A DNA stretch of 64,000 nucleotides from Bin87 sp963668585 (GCA_963668585.1 OY764869.1:310001-374000); one strand, 5' to 3'. Counted from the first letter of the stretch, positions 52,460-60,731 are shown. Notes: a model not told the origin generated them from the sequence alone. A program made the numbers and translations.

Positions 52460-53227
52460 TCAGGAGATTTCGATGCCGACGGGGCAGTGATCGGACCCCA
52501 TCACGTCGGGCAGTATGAAGGCATCGGTCAGGTTGGAGGCGAAATCGTTGTCGGTGAAGAAGTAGTCGATGCGCCAGCCCACGTTGCGTTCCCGCGCGCG
52601 AGTCACCTGATTCCACCAACTGTAGTTTCCCGGTTCCTGGTTGAACCGGCGAAAGGTGTCAATGTAGCCGTGGTCGAGGAAGGCCTCCATCCAGGCCCGT
52701 TCCTCCGGTAGGAAGCCGGAAATCTTTGCGTTTTCCCTGGGCCGGGCAAGGTCGATCTCCTTGTGGGCAGTATTCACGTCGCCGCACACGACCACGCTGC
52801 GGCCTTCATTTCGCAGCCTGTCCACGTAATCCAGGAAGGCGTCGTAGAAATCCATCTTGTAACCCAGGCGTTCGGCGGACCGCTTGCCGTTGGGGAAATA
52901 GATGCCCAGGAGCACGAAATCGTCGAAGTCGGCGACGATGGTGCGCCCCTCGCTGTCGAACCGCTCAACGCCCAGGCCAAAGCTGACGCTGCGGGGTTCA
53001 TGTCCTTCGCGGGTGTAGAGGCCCACGCCGCTGTAGCCCTTTCGCTCCGGAGTTGTGAACCAGCAGGAATAACCCTCAACCTGTTTCAGGGCGGTGGGCA
53101 ACTGGGACTCGTGAGCCTTGGTTTCCTGCAGGCACAGGACGTCGGGCTGCGCTTCCTGAAACCACTCAAGGAATCCCTTCCTGTGAACCGCCCGAATGCC
53201 GTTGACGTTCCATGAAATCAGCCTCAT
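52460..53227 (-). CDS. xth: exodeoxyribonuclease III
   Basis: A 255-residue exonuclease III/AP endonuclease that removes nucleotides 3' to 5' from duplex DNA and cleaves at abasic sites in base excision repair. It starts MRLISWNVNGIRAVHRKGF (Asn8 at the metal site), has the catalytic metal ligand Glu35 in LCLQETKA, the middle GDVNTAHKEIDLARP with Asp and Asn ligands, and the final SDHCPVGIEI with the catalytic Asp-His. All the expected motifs are present and the length is typical of XthA. The ATG at 53227 has GGAGAGA upstream; the frame runs 7 codons further without support. Confidence 0.93.
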   Translation of the reverse strand: MRLISWNVNGIRAVHRKGFLEWFQEAQPDVLCLQETKAHESQLPTALKQVEGYSCWFTTPERKGYSGVGLYTREGHEPRSVSFGLGVERFDSEGRTIVADFDDFVLLGIYFPNGKRSAERLGYKMDFYDAFLDYVDRLRNEGRSVVVCGDVNTAHKEIDLARPRENAKISGFLPEERAWMEAFLDHGYIDTFRRFNQEPGNYSWWNQVTRARERNVGWRIDYFFTDNDFASNLTDAFILPDVMGSDHCPVGIEIS

Positions 53228-53247
53228 TCTCTCCGCCCTCAGCCACA

Positions 53248-53265
53248 CTCTCCCTGGAGGGAGAG
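53248..53265. repeat. perfect palindrome CTCTCCCT-GG-AGGGAGAG
   Basis: An 8-bp perfect inverted repeat with a 2-base centre, just upstream of the exonuclease start. It is of the CTCTCCCT...AGGGAGAG type that occurs as a dispersed repeat in many genomes. Confidence 0.6.
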
Positions 53266-53350
53266 GGGAGAATTACCGTTTAAGCCCAATCGTAGCACAG
53301 GCAGCGGGCGCCACAATCCGATTCTGATGCGAGACCAACTCGGTCCGATG

Positions 53351-53379
53351 TTGACACGCCGGGACTGCGCTGATAGTAT
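53351..53379 (+). promoter_or_regulatory. promoter of the Fur/Zur-type gene
   Basis: Consensus TTGACA (53351-53356), 17 bases, then TAGTAT (53374-53379) with TGA directly before it (extended -10). The expected start of transcription, about 53386, falls inside the operator at 53382-53394 and only 12 bases before the ATG. Confidence 0.75.
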
Positions 53380-53381
53380 TC

Positions 53382-53394
53382 GATACAAGGTATC
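53382..53394. promoter_or_regulatory. candidate Zur/Fur operator 1
   Basis: GATAC-AAG-GTATC, a perfect 5-bp inverted repeat with a 3-base centre, lies at the transcription start of the regulator gene. The same palindrome is found at 53901-53913 and, with one change, at 53961-53973. The position implies autorepression. Confidence 0.65.
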
Positions 53395-53397
53395 ATT

Positions 53398-53865
53398 ATG
53401 GTCGCGGTCACCACCAAGCATTCCGGCCACGAACAACCCCGGCCCCGCTCGGCCGCCGTGGTGAACGACATTGTTGCACAACTGAGCGACCTGGGTTACA
53501 GGGACACCGAACCGCGCCGCCTGGTCATCAGCGCCATCGCCGCCCAGGGTCTGCCCTTGACCGCCAAGGAACCCTGCGCGTCGCTGCCCTGCGTGGGCCG
53601 GGACAGCGTGTATCTGGGTCTGCGCCTGTTGGTGGAATACGGTCAGGTGTGCCGGACCCTGCTGGAAGATCACGAACTGCGCTACGAGCCCAGCCAACAA
53701 GGGCATCACCATCACCCGCTGTGCGCGGTATGCGGAGCGTCGGCGGACTTGGAAGAATGCCGCGCGGAGGACATGCTCCGGGAAGCCTCCGCCGACGCGG
53801 GCTTCCGAATGAGCGGCCATTGGCTGGAAGTGTACGCCCAACGCGGCGAATTCGGCGAGGACTGA
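53398..53865 (+). CDS. Fur family transcriptional regulator, probably zinc-responsive (Zur-like)
   Basis: A 155-residue Fur-family repressor. The N-terminal winged helix covers about residues 20-95 (LGYRDTEPRRLVISAIAAQG ... VYLGLRLLVEYGQVCRTL). The dimerisation domain carries the metal-binding string HHHH at 103-106 and one CxxC at 109-112 (LCAVCG), as in Fur/Zur proteins; the second CxxC of many members is not present, the C-terminus ending HWLEVYAQRGEFGED. A zinc role is inferred because a zinc-binding lipoprotein gene follows 180 bases downstream, with matching operators in front of both genes. No ribosome binding site is visible, and the predicted mRNA leader is only about 12 bases. Confidence 0.85.
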   Translation: MVAVTTKHSGHEQPRPRSAAVVNDIVAQLSDLGYRDTEPRRLVISAIAAQGLPLTAKEPCASLPCVGRDSVYLGLRLLVEYGQVCRTLLEDHELRYEPSQQGHHHHPLCAVCGASADLEECRAEDMLREASADAGFRMSGHWLEVYAQRGEFGED

Positions 53866-53884
53866 TGGCCGGCGCGTTTCATTT

Positions 53885-53912
53885 TTGCGCACCCAATTCT
53901 GATACTTAGTAT
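53885..53912 (+). promoter_or_regulatory. promoter of the zinc lipoprotein gene
   Basis: TTGCGC (53885-53890) and TAGTAT (53907-53912) are 16 bases apart. The -10 box lies inside the second palindromic operator, so repressor binding would block it. The leader would be about 125 bases. Confidence 0.55.
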
Positions 53913-53913
53913 C
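53901..53913. promoter_or_regulatory. candidate Zur/Fur operator 2
   Basis: GATAC-TTA-GTATC, a perfect inverted repeat with the same arms as operator 1. It overlaps the -10 box of the zinc lipoprotein promoter. Confidence 0.65.
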
Positions 53914-53960
53914 CTTTACCATCCGCGATTGAAGCCAATGGCAATGGTCAGAAAAATAAC

Positions 53961-53973
53961 GATACAACATATC
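53961..53973. promoter_or_regulatory. candidate Zur/Fur operator 3
   Basis: GATAC-AAC-ATATC differs from the perfect palindrome at one base. It lies 60 bases after operator 2, about six helical turns, which would allow cooperative binding. Confidence 0.5.
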
Positions 53974-54044
53974 AAAACAGGTGCTCATTGTTATGCCGGG
54001 TCGATCAGACCGGCAAACGACACCCACCACAACGGAGAAAACCG

Positions 54045-56363
54045 ATGACCCCACCTGCGCAACACCCTCTGCCCTCTGCCAAAACCCTTCCGCTGCGGCC
54101 GGCCCTGGCGCTCCTCTCCGCGCTGGCGGCAATTGCGCTGCTGCTGACGGCCTGCGGTGGCGAATCACCGGACCTCCCTCCGTCCGGTGATTCGCCCGCC
54201 GCAGGTTCCGCGACGCCCGTCGCGGCTGCCTCATCCGACCCGACGTCCGCTCCTGCGGCCCCTGCCACTCCGGTGGCACGCTCGGCCCCCACGTCTCCGG
54301 CGAATGAGGCCATGCCGGCCGATCCCGTGAACGTGATAGCCAGCAACGCCGTGCTCGCGGACCTCGCGCGACAGGTGGGTGGCGATTTGGTTCAGGTGCA
54401 CGCGCTGGTCCAACCGGGCGCTGACGTGCACACATGGCAGAGCACTCCCGCAGACAGTGTGCGCATAGCAGAGGCAGACATCGTCGTCAGCAACGGGGCC
54501 GGCCTCGCCGTCCACATCGACGATCTGCTCGACAACAACGCGACCTCCGACGCCATTCGAGTGGTCGCGTCGGAAGGACTGGTGCCCCAAGAGTTGGTTG
54601 AATTGCCCTTCCCTGAAGGCGACGACCACGCCATGGAACACGGCGACGAACACGGGGCTGAACTCGCCGGCCGACTGCTCATCGGCGATGGCGAAACCGG
54701 TGATCTTTCGGTCATCAATCTCGAGACCGGTCACGTCCACCAGAGCGAGTTCGATCTGGGTTCCCGCGCCGGCCGCATCTACGCGACCAAGAGCGGACGG
54801 TTTGCCGTCGCCGTTTCCAGCGACGCCAACGCGGTGAACATCATCGACGGCGGCGTGTACCTGGAGGAGCACGGAGACCACTTTGATATGGTCGAGCGGG
54901 ACGTCAGCCTCTTGGGGATCGACCTCGCGGGCGACCGTCCCGTTCACATGTACGTCGGAGGCGAGTGGGCCGCCGTGTACTACGACAGCTCCGGCGACTT
55001 TGTGCTCATCAACGAGCACGAACTGGAGGAAGAGGGCACCTCCTATGTGCCCATCACCATGAACGCAGGAGCCCAGCACGGCGCCGTGATACCCCTGGAA
55101 GACGACCTGTTCGCCGTCTCGCTTCAACACCCGAACTATGCCGATAATCCCGAGGAATACCGCCTGCCCATCGGCGCCGAAATCTGGGACCTCGACGGCA
55201 ATGTCCTCCATAGCGCCGAGGGTTGCCCCGATCTCCACGGCGACGCCGGCAACGGGCACATGGCTGTGTTCGGCTGCACCGGCGGCGTGCTGATGGTCGA
55301 GGCCCACGATGGCCAGTACGAGCATGCTTTTATCGCCGCGCCGGCGGGGTCGCCCGGCGACTTCCGTCTGACTTCCGTTTGGGGGTACTACGGCCTCGAC
55401 CACTTCTTCGCCCTGGGTTCCGCAGTGGGCCTGTACGTCGTGGAGCCGGAAGAAGGCTCAATGGAGCAGTTGATCCCGGCCAGCGAGGACCTGCGACCCA
55501 TCCAGGTGGCGCTGAGCCACGACGGTGAACTGCTGCTGGTGGTGATGAGCGACGGTGAACTGCGCATGTACGAGGCGCATGACCTGGACCTGCTGGCGTC
55601 GACGTCGGACGCGCTGACCGGTGCGATCGATCCAGGCTTCTGGGCACGGCCCCACATTGCCACCGCGCCCGATCACATCTTCATCACCAACTCCGGCGAG
55701 GGCGAAGTCATCGCGCTCGATGCCCACGACCTGGAAGAAGTCGGGCACTGGGAAATTTCCGGCGCTCCTACCAAGATCGCCTTCGTCGGAATCCTCGGCG
55801 AGGGTGACCACGATGAAGAGGGACACGATGACCACGGCCACGGCCATGACCACGGCGCGGGTGACCCCCACTTCTGGCAGGACCCCCGCCTGGTGGTTCA
55901 CTATGTGAACCAGATTGCCAACGGGTTGATCGAGACGGACCCGGACAACGCGTCAACCTACCGGGACAACGCGACGGACTACATCGAGGAACTGGAGGCG
56001 CTGGACGCCTACATCGCCGACACTCTGGCGTCGATACCAGCGGACCACCGCGTGATGGTGACGTTCCACGACGCCTTCGGATATTTCGGTGCGCGCTATG
56101 ACATGGAGGTGCAGGCTTTCGTCGGCGGCCACGGCGGGGATGTTTCTCCTGACGACATCACCAAGGTCCTGGACCTGGTGGTGCACAAGGGCTTGCCCGC
56201 CGTCTTTGCGGAGACCCAATTCTCCGATGATGCTCTCGAACAGGTCGCCCGGGACGCTGGCATCCAGGTCGGCACCGTCCGTTCGTTGCCGGACGACGAA
56301 TTTCCGGATTACATCGGCATGATGCGGTCCAACGCGGATCAGTTGGCCCAATTCCTGCGGTAG
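54045..56363 (+). CDS. zinc-binding lipoprotein: ZnuA-like receptor with an inserted AztD-like propeller
   Basis: A 772-residue exported protein. The signal peptide ends in LLLTACGG, so Cys37 is the lipidation site. A low-complexity linker follows to about 87. Residues about 90-185 are the N-lobe of a ZnuA-type receptor (VNVIASNAVLADLARQVGG, GADVHTWQSTPADSVRIAEAD with the first metal histidine). Residues about 200-580 form a beta-propeller matching the zinc chaperone AztD, with GDHFDMVERD, MNAGAQHGAVIPLEDD and the two-cysteine EGCPDLHGDAGNGHMAVFGC. A histidine-rich loop (GHDDHGHGHDHG) is at about 590-605, then the C-lobe with DPHFWQDPR, VTFHDAFGYFGARY and ETQFSDDA. It probably captures zinc outside the membrane. 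No ABC permease or ATPase gene is nearby. GGAGAAAACCG precedes the ATG. Confidence 0.85.
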   Translation: MTPPAQHPLPSAKTLPLRPALALLSALAAIALLLTACGGESPDLPPSGDSPAAGSATPVAAASSDPTSAPAAPATPVARSAPTSPANEAMPADPVNVIASNAVLADLARQVGGDLVQVHALVQPGADVHTWQSTPADSVRIAEADIVVSNGAGLAVHIDDLLDNNATSDAIRVVASEGLVPQELVELPFPEGDDHAMEHGDEHGAELAGRLLIGDGETGDLSVINLETGHVHQSEFDLGSRAGRIYATKSGRFAVAVSSDANAVNIIDGGVYLEEHGDHFDMVERDVSLLGIDLAGDRPVHMYVGGEWAAVYYDSSGDFVLINEHELEEEGTSYVPITMNAGAQHGAVIPLEDDLFAVSLQHPNYADNPEEYRLPIGAEIWDLDGNVLHSAEGCPDLHGDAGNGHMAVFGCTGGVLMVEAHDGQYEHAFIAAPAGSPGDFRLTSVWGYYGLDHFFALGSAVGLYVVEPEEGSMEQLIPASEDLRPIQVALSHDGELLLVVMSDGELRMYEAHDLDLLASTSDALTGAIDPGFWARPHIATAPDHIFITNSGEGEVIALDAHDLEEVGHWEISGAPTKIAFVGILGEGDHDEEGHDDHGHGHDHGAGDPHFWQDPRLVVHYVNQIANGLIETDPDNASTYRDNATDYIEELEALDAYIADTLASIPADHRVMVTFHDAFGYFGARYDMEVQAFVGGHGGDVSPDDITKVLDLVVHKGLPAVFAETQFSDDALEQVARDAGIQVGTVRSLPDDEFPDYIGMMRSNADQLAQFLR

Positions 56364-56400
56364 TCCGATCCGGCGACACGCCATAATCATTCGCCGTGCG

Positions 56401-56431
56401 AACAGGGGATTGTAAACAGTCCCCTGTTTTT
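56401..56431 (+). terminator. strong intrinsic terminator of the zinc lipoprotein gene
   Basis: AACAGGGGA (56401-56409) and TCCCCTGTT (56420-56428) form a 9-bp perfect stem with a 10-base loop and run into TTTTT. It lies about 40 bases after the stop at 56363. Confidence 0.85.
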
Positions 56432-56542
56432 CGTACGCTGTGACGCGCACCTCCAACCAAGGACACCGGCGTCAACTGCTCGTCGTTCCGGATCGGCAGG
56501 TGGTATGGGTCAATGAGATCTCGGGCGGTCCACAATAGTGGA

Positions 56543-57751
56543 TCAGATAACCCTCGCCGCCCGCAGCAGTCCCAGGTCCCGTACCGTGAGGCCCAACTCA
56601 CCACACAGAATTTCGACGTTGTGTTCGCCCAGGCGGGGCGCCGGTCGGTCCGATGCCATGGCGTTTTCTCCGTCGATAAAGAACCCCGAACCCGGGTATT
56701 TCAATGGGCCGGCGCTGGCATGATCCATCTCGACGAAGAACCCTCTTTCTTCCAGGTGCGGCGATTCCACCACCTGCTGCGGCGTCTGAACCAGCCCTAC
56801 GACCAGGCCCCGGGCCATGGACTCTCGCATCAAGTCCAGGTTGGTCCACTGGGCCAACTTGGGGGCCACCAGTCCATGAAGCTCCTCCCAGTGTTCCATA
56901 CGGCCGGAGCGGGACGCGAACCTGGAGTCCAACAGCCCCGGTTCCTCCAGAAACTCCGCCCATGCCTCCATGGGGCGGCCGCCGGTGCCCGCCGTGGTGA
57001 GTGTAACTTCCCCATCCAGGGTGGGCAGGTGCATCCCGTCCATCACGTTGCCGTCACTGCCGCCCCGGTGGGGGTTGCGTCCAGTGTAGGTGTAGGGGTG
57101 AATCAGCCCGGAGGGGGTGCTGACGGCGGCCTCCATGGTCGAGACATCGATGTGAGTGCCCTCTGCCGACTGCTCCCGCCGCAACAGCGCCGCCATCACC
57201 GCCACCGCCCCGTTGCGGGCGGCGGTAATCTCCATCTGCTGCAGGGCCGTGCCCATGGGCGGTTGGCTGGCCGAGCCTGTCACCGCGTAGAGATAGCCCC
57301 CCATGGCCTGAGCCACCAGATCATCGCCCTGGTAGTTGGCATAGGGTCCGTCCTGACCAAAATAGGTGATGGAAACCAGGATCAGGCCGGGGTTGGATTG
57401 GGACAGCCGTTCATAGCCCAGTCCCAATTCCGCCAGCCTCCCTGGTGAGTAGCTCTCAAGAATAATATCCGCGGTGGCGGCCAATCGCTCGAATAGCTCC
57501 CGACCTTCTGCCTGCTCCACATCCAGCGTGATGCCCCGCTTGTTGGTATTGAAGGCAAGGTAGGAGGTGCCCCGGTCGGGATGGGGAACCTCGTCAATAA
57601 AGGGCGGCTCGTGGCGGGCCTGGTCGCCCCAGCCGGGCGGCTCAACCTTGATGGTGTCCGCGCCCTGGTCGGCCAGCAGCTTGGCGCAATAGGCGCCCGA
57701 AGGACGGTGGGTCAGTTCCAGTACGCGCAGTTCTGAAAGTATTCCGGGCAT
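56543..57751 (-). CDS. CaiB/BaiF family (family III) CoA-transferase
   Basis: A 402-residue CoA-transferase of the CaiB/BaiF family. It has LRVLELTHRPSGAYCAKLLADQGADTIKVEPP, FNTNKRGITLDVEQAEG, ILESYSPGRLAELGLGYERLSQSNPGLI and EGTHIDVSTMEAAVS, all family marks. The position of the usual catalytic aspartate reads LQQMEITAARNG, so glutamate or glutamine may sit where aspartate is expected; an altered activity is possible. The C-terminus GEHNVEILCGELGL is typical. GGAG precedes the ATG at 57751. It is downstream of and codirectional with the paralogue at 57830, with 78 bases between, so the pair is an operon and might act as a hetero-oligomer. Confidence 0.85.
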   Translation of the reverse strand: MPGILSELRVLELTHRPSGAYCAKLLADQGADTIKVEPPGWGDQARHEPPFIDEVPHPDRGTSYLAFNTNKRGITLDVEQAEGRELFERLAATADIILESYSPGRLAELGLGYERLSQSNPGLILVSITYFGQDGPYANYQGDDLVAQAMGGYLYAVTGSASQPPMGTALQQMEITAARNGAVAVMAALLRREQSAEGTHIDVSTMEAAVSTPSGLIHPYTYTGRNPHRGGSDGNVMDGMHLPTLDGEVTLTTAGTGGRPMEAWAEFLEEPGLLDSRFASRSGRMEHWEELHGLVAPKLAQWTNLDLMRESMARGLVVGLVQTPQQVVESPHLEERGFFVEMDHASAGPLKYPGSGFFIDGENAMASDRPAPRLGEHNVEILCGELGLTVRDLGLLRAARVI

Positions 57752-57829
57752 GGTCGCTCCAACGATTGCTTATCCACGAAAGCTAATTGCGCCACTCTTC
57801 GCGATTGTTCGTCCGCCCCGGTGCGCGAA

Positions 57830-59089
57830 TTATGGCCTGGGCTCGTCGGGCCGGGGTGCGCCAAAAACCACGCCTTCGGATTCCAGTTCCCCGATTTCCG
57901 CCGGCGACAACCCGGCCAGTTCTGCCAATATAGCCTCGTTGTCCTGTCCCAATCCCGCGACCGTCTCAATTGACATGGGATTACCGGGATCCCGGTAGGG
58001 GCGGCCGGCGAAAAGACGGGGCCCAACGGCAGGGGCCTGGGGATTGGAGAACTCCCACATATAATCCCGTTCCTGCAGATGCGAGTCGTTCACCAGGTCC
58101 TGGGCGGTCATCGCCGAGCCGGCGGCGATGCCAAGTCCCTGCAACCTTTGCGCCAGTTCCAGGTCGTCATGCTGGGAGGTCCAGTTGGCGATCAACTCGT
58201 CCAGTTCATGGCGGTTGTGCCAGCGGGCCAAAGCGGTGCCGAATTTGGTTCCCTCGGCCCACTGGGGACTGCCCATTGCTTCCTTCAACGATTCCCATTC
58301 CGTGTCGGACGACACGACAATAACTATCCAACGGTCATCGCCGCCGGCCGGATACACATTGTGCGGCGCCTTCCACCAGTGAGCGCAGCCCAAACGATCG
58401 CGGGTTATACCCCGCTGCGCCTCCAGGATGGCCGGACCCACTGCCGAGACACCGGTTTCCAGCATGGTAAGGTCGACCCGCATGCCCTTGCCCGTCTTGT
58501 TGCGTTGATACAGGGCCAGCAGCAGGGCGTAGGCCACGTTGTCGCCTACGGAATGATCCATGTAGTTGTTGCTGGCACGAACGGAAGGGCCGCCCTCGTA
58601 GCCGGTCAGGTAGGACAGACCGCAGGCGGCATCAACGGTGCGGGCCCGGGAGCCGGCCCGCCGCCATGGTCCCGTGTACCCGTAGGCGGTGCTGCTCAGC
58701 GTAATGATGCGAGGGTTGATTGCGGAGAGACTGTCATGGTCGAACCCGAACCGCTGCATGGTGCCGGGACGGAAGTTGTCGGTCACGATGTCAGCCTTCT
58801 CCACCAGCTTGAGAAAGACTTCCTTGCCCCGAGGGTCGGTCACGGCCATGCACAGGCTGCGCTTGTTGCGGGCGCCGTAATAGACCATGTTGCCGGCTTC
58901 GTTCCACCACTCTTCACCCGCAGTTCCTCCGGGAAATGGGCCGGCTTTGCGGTCCTGCAGGTGGTCAGGGCTTTCGACGCGGATCACATCGGCGCCCAGA
59001 TCCGCAAGGAATCCCGTCCCCCACGGCAGCGCGTGCACCTGCTCCAGGGTAAGGACTCTAACCCCATCGAGAATTCCCTTCTCCGCCAT
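57830..59089 (-). CDS. CaiB/BaiF family (family III) CoA-transferase
   Basis: A 419-residue CoA-transferase. Family marks are VRVLTLEQVHALPWGTGFLADLGADVIRVE, NKRSLCMAVTDPRGKEVFLKL, VTDNFRPGTMQRFGFD, and the aspartate in ASNNYMDHSVGDNVAYALLLAL at the catalytic position, intact here in contrast to its partner. The start at 59089 has GGAGGT upstream. It is the first gene of a two-gene operon with the other CoA-transferase; the acids transferred are unknown. The two are quite different in sequence, arguing for distinct subunits or specificities and not a recent copy. Confidence 0.88.
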   Translation of the reverse strand: MAEKGILDGVRVLTLEQVHALPWGTGFLADLGADVIRVESPDHLQDRKAGPFPGGTAGEEWWNEAGNMVYYGARNKRSLCMAVTDPRGKEVFLKLVEKADIVTDNFRPGTMQRFGFDHDSLSAINPRIITLSSTAYGYTGPWRRAGSRARTVDAACGLSYLTGYEGGPSVRASNNYMDHSVGDNVAYALLLALYQRNKTGKGMRVDLTMLETGVSAVGPAILEAQRGITRDRLGCAHWWKAPHNVYPAGGDDRWIVIVVSSDTEWESLKEAMGSPQWAEGTKFGTALARWHNRHELDELIANWTSQHDDLELAQRLQGLGIAAGSAMTAQDLVNDSHLQERDYMWEFSNPQAPAVGPRLFAGRPYRDPGNPMSIETVAGLGQDNEAILAELAGLSPAEIGELESEGVVFGAPRPDEPRP

Positions 59090-59683
59090 TGCCCCCGGAC
59101 CTCCAATTGCCGCTGCTGCGCCGAAGCGCTTGACCGGCCCAATGATAGTCTAGACCGGGAACCAAGTCCACTTGGTCCGTCGCCTCCGGCCGATATATCA
59201 ATAACGGGACTGATATTGTTGCGGCTGCCGGAAAGGAAGAATTTGATGCCATTTTAATGGATGAAGGGGCTGACTTCGAGAGCGAGTGGGTAGAGAATCT
59301 GTGTGGCATACTTGGCCCGAGCGAGAGAGTGATGGCATGCGACCGTATGCAAAACTTGTAAGGTCGGCCCGGTTTCTGGATTCACTCTGGTACCTCAGAG
59401 GCGTGTTTCAACATGAACCCAACCGGAATCGATGAGATCGATCGTGTACACGATGAAATGGTTCCACTGCTTTCTGAAATTGCGAACCGGCACCTTCGCC
59501 ATTTGACCAACTACGTACCTGGTCCTGAGTCAGAACCACACTTGCCAATGCCACTACACTTGCGTTGGGTTCAACCCTCTACCGGTTTCCCGAGTCAGGG
59601 ATAGTTGCCCCTTATCAACGGTTCTCATCCTGCGCATCCTCCCGTACACATTTGCATCAGACACCCGGGCGAGGTTAACAAAA
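59090..59683. other. 594-base region, less GC-rich, with only tiny open frames
   Basis: The region around 59200-59660 is visibly less GC-rich than its surroundings. It contains a 34-codon frame at about 59257-59361 (MDEGADFESEWVENL at its start) and the 63-codon frame at 59413. Neither has a clear ribosome binding site. Decayed gene fragments are possible. Confidence 0.4.
59413..59604 (+). CDS. possible small hypothetical protein
   Basis: A 63-residue frame beginning MNPTGIDEIDRVHDEMVPLL and continuing SEIANRHLRHLTNYVPGPESE, so the first half looks helical and the second proline-rich. I do not recognise it and there is no good ribosome binding site. It may be a fragment of a former gene. Confidence 0.25.
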   Translation: MNPTGIDEIDRVHDEMVPLLSEIANRHLRHLTNYVPGPESEPHLPMPLHLRWVQPSTGFPSQG

Positions 59684-60496
59684 ATGGAATACCGCAAACT
59701 TGGCAACCTGGACGTTTCGGTCATCGGCCTGGGAACCCTCAGAACTTTCGATGTTACCGATGACGATGAGGTCGCCGTCCGAAGGCAAATCGTGGACAAC
59801 TGCTTGGACAACGACGTAAACCTGATCGATACCGCCGCCTGGTACGGCCAAGCGGAGCAGGTCCTGGGCGAGATCACCGAGGACCGTCGGGACCGGTTCT
59901 ATATCGCCACCAAGGTGCGAACCGAGGGGAAGGAGGCTGGCGAAGCCCAAATCGCCCGTTCCTTCGAACTGCTGCAGACCGACTACATCGACCTTTTCCA
60001 GGTCCATAACATGATCGACTGGCAGACGCACCTCCCCACCCTGGAGCGACTTAAGGGCGAGGGCAAGATCGGTATGCTGGGCGTGTCCGCCATGGTGCCC
60101 GATGCCTACCCCACCATCATGGACCTGATGCGCCAGGGTCGAGTGGACACCGTCCAGATCCCCTACAACGTGATGAACCGGGCAGTTGAGGACGAACTGC
60201 TGCCCCTGGGTGAGGAACTGGGCACCGGCATCCTGGTGATGGAGCCATTGCAGAAGGGCCGCTACGTCCTGGACCTGAAGCAACAGCCGGACCTCACCCC
60301 GCTGCGGGACTACGGCATCAACACTTGGGCCCAGGCCCTGCTGGCCTGGGCCATTTCTGACCGCCGGGTGAGTTCGGCCATACCCACCACCTCCCGTCCT
60401 GAGCGCATTCGGGAAAACGCCCAGGCCGCCGAGGCCGCGAAGTTACCCCAGGAGTTCCGGGACTACATACGTTCCGAGGCGGAGCGGTGCTTGTGA
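59684..60496 (+). CDS. aldo/keto reductase
   Basis: A 270-residue NAD(P)H-dependent aldo/keto reductase, (beta/alpha)8 barrel. The catalytic tetrad is visible: Asp49 and Tyr54 in LIDTAAWYGQAE, Lys77 in YIATKV and His108 in DLFQVHN. The start ELGNLDVSVIGLGTLR-like segment (YRKLGNLDVSVIGLGTLRTF) and the C-terminal SAIPTTSRPERIRENAQAAE cofactor-binding part are family-typical. At 270 residues it is in the short range for the group. Substrate unknown; it is monocistronic. Confidence 0.9.
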   Translation: MEYRKLGNLDVSVIGLGTLRTFDVTDDDEVAVRRQIVDNCLDNDVNLIDTAAWYGQAEQVLGEITEDRRDRFYIATKVRTEGKEAGEAQIARSFELLQTDYIDLFQVHNMIDWQTHLPTLERLKGEGKIGMLGVSAMVPDAYPTIMDLMRQGRVDTVQIPYNVMNRAVEDELLPLGEELGTGILVMEPLQKGRYVLDLKQQPDLTPLRDYGINTWAQALLAWAISDRRVSSAIPTTSRPERIRENAQAAEAAKLPQEFRDYIRSEAERCL

Positions 60497-60702
60497 AGGG
60501 CAACGGTGGACCGGATCAACGGAGTTGGCAATCTCCGGGCCGTCTCCCTCTGCGTGAGCAGCATCGACGCTGGTGAGGGAAGCGCAGGGCGATGAACTCC
60601 GACTTGCCATTCGAATATCAGTGATCTATCCGCCCATGTGGTCCAATACACCCCCGCCTTTTCCGGACTGACTTCGTCAGACCAACTCCGCAGTGGCCGG
60701 TT

Positions 60703-60731
60703 TTGACGCCAAAATTGGCCGCTGATACACT
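60703..60731 (+). promoter_or_regulatory. sigma70-type promoter of the HpaB-family gene
   Basis: TTGACG (60703-60708) and TACACT (60726-60731) are 17 bases apart, with TGA just before the -10 hexamer. Both hexamers and the spacing are identical to the promoter at 20933-20961. The gene starts 60 bases later. Confidence 0.7.
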
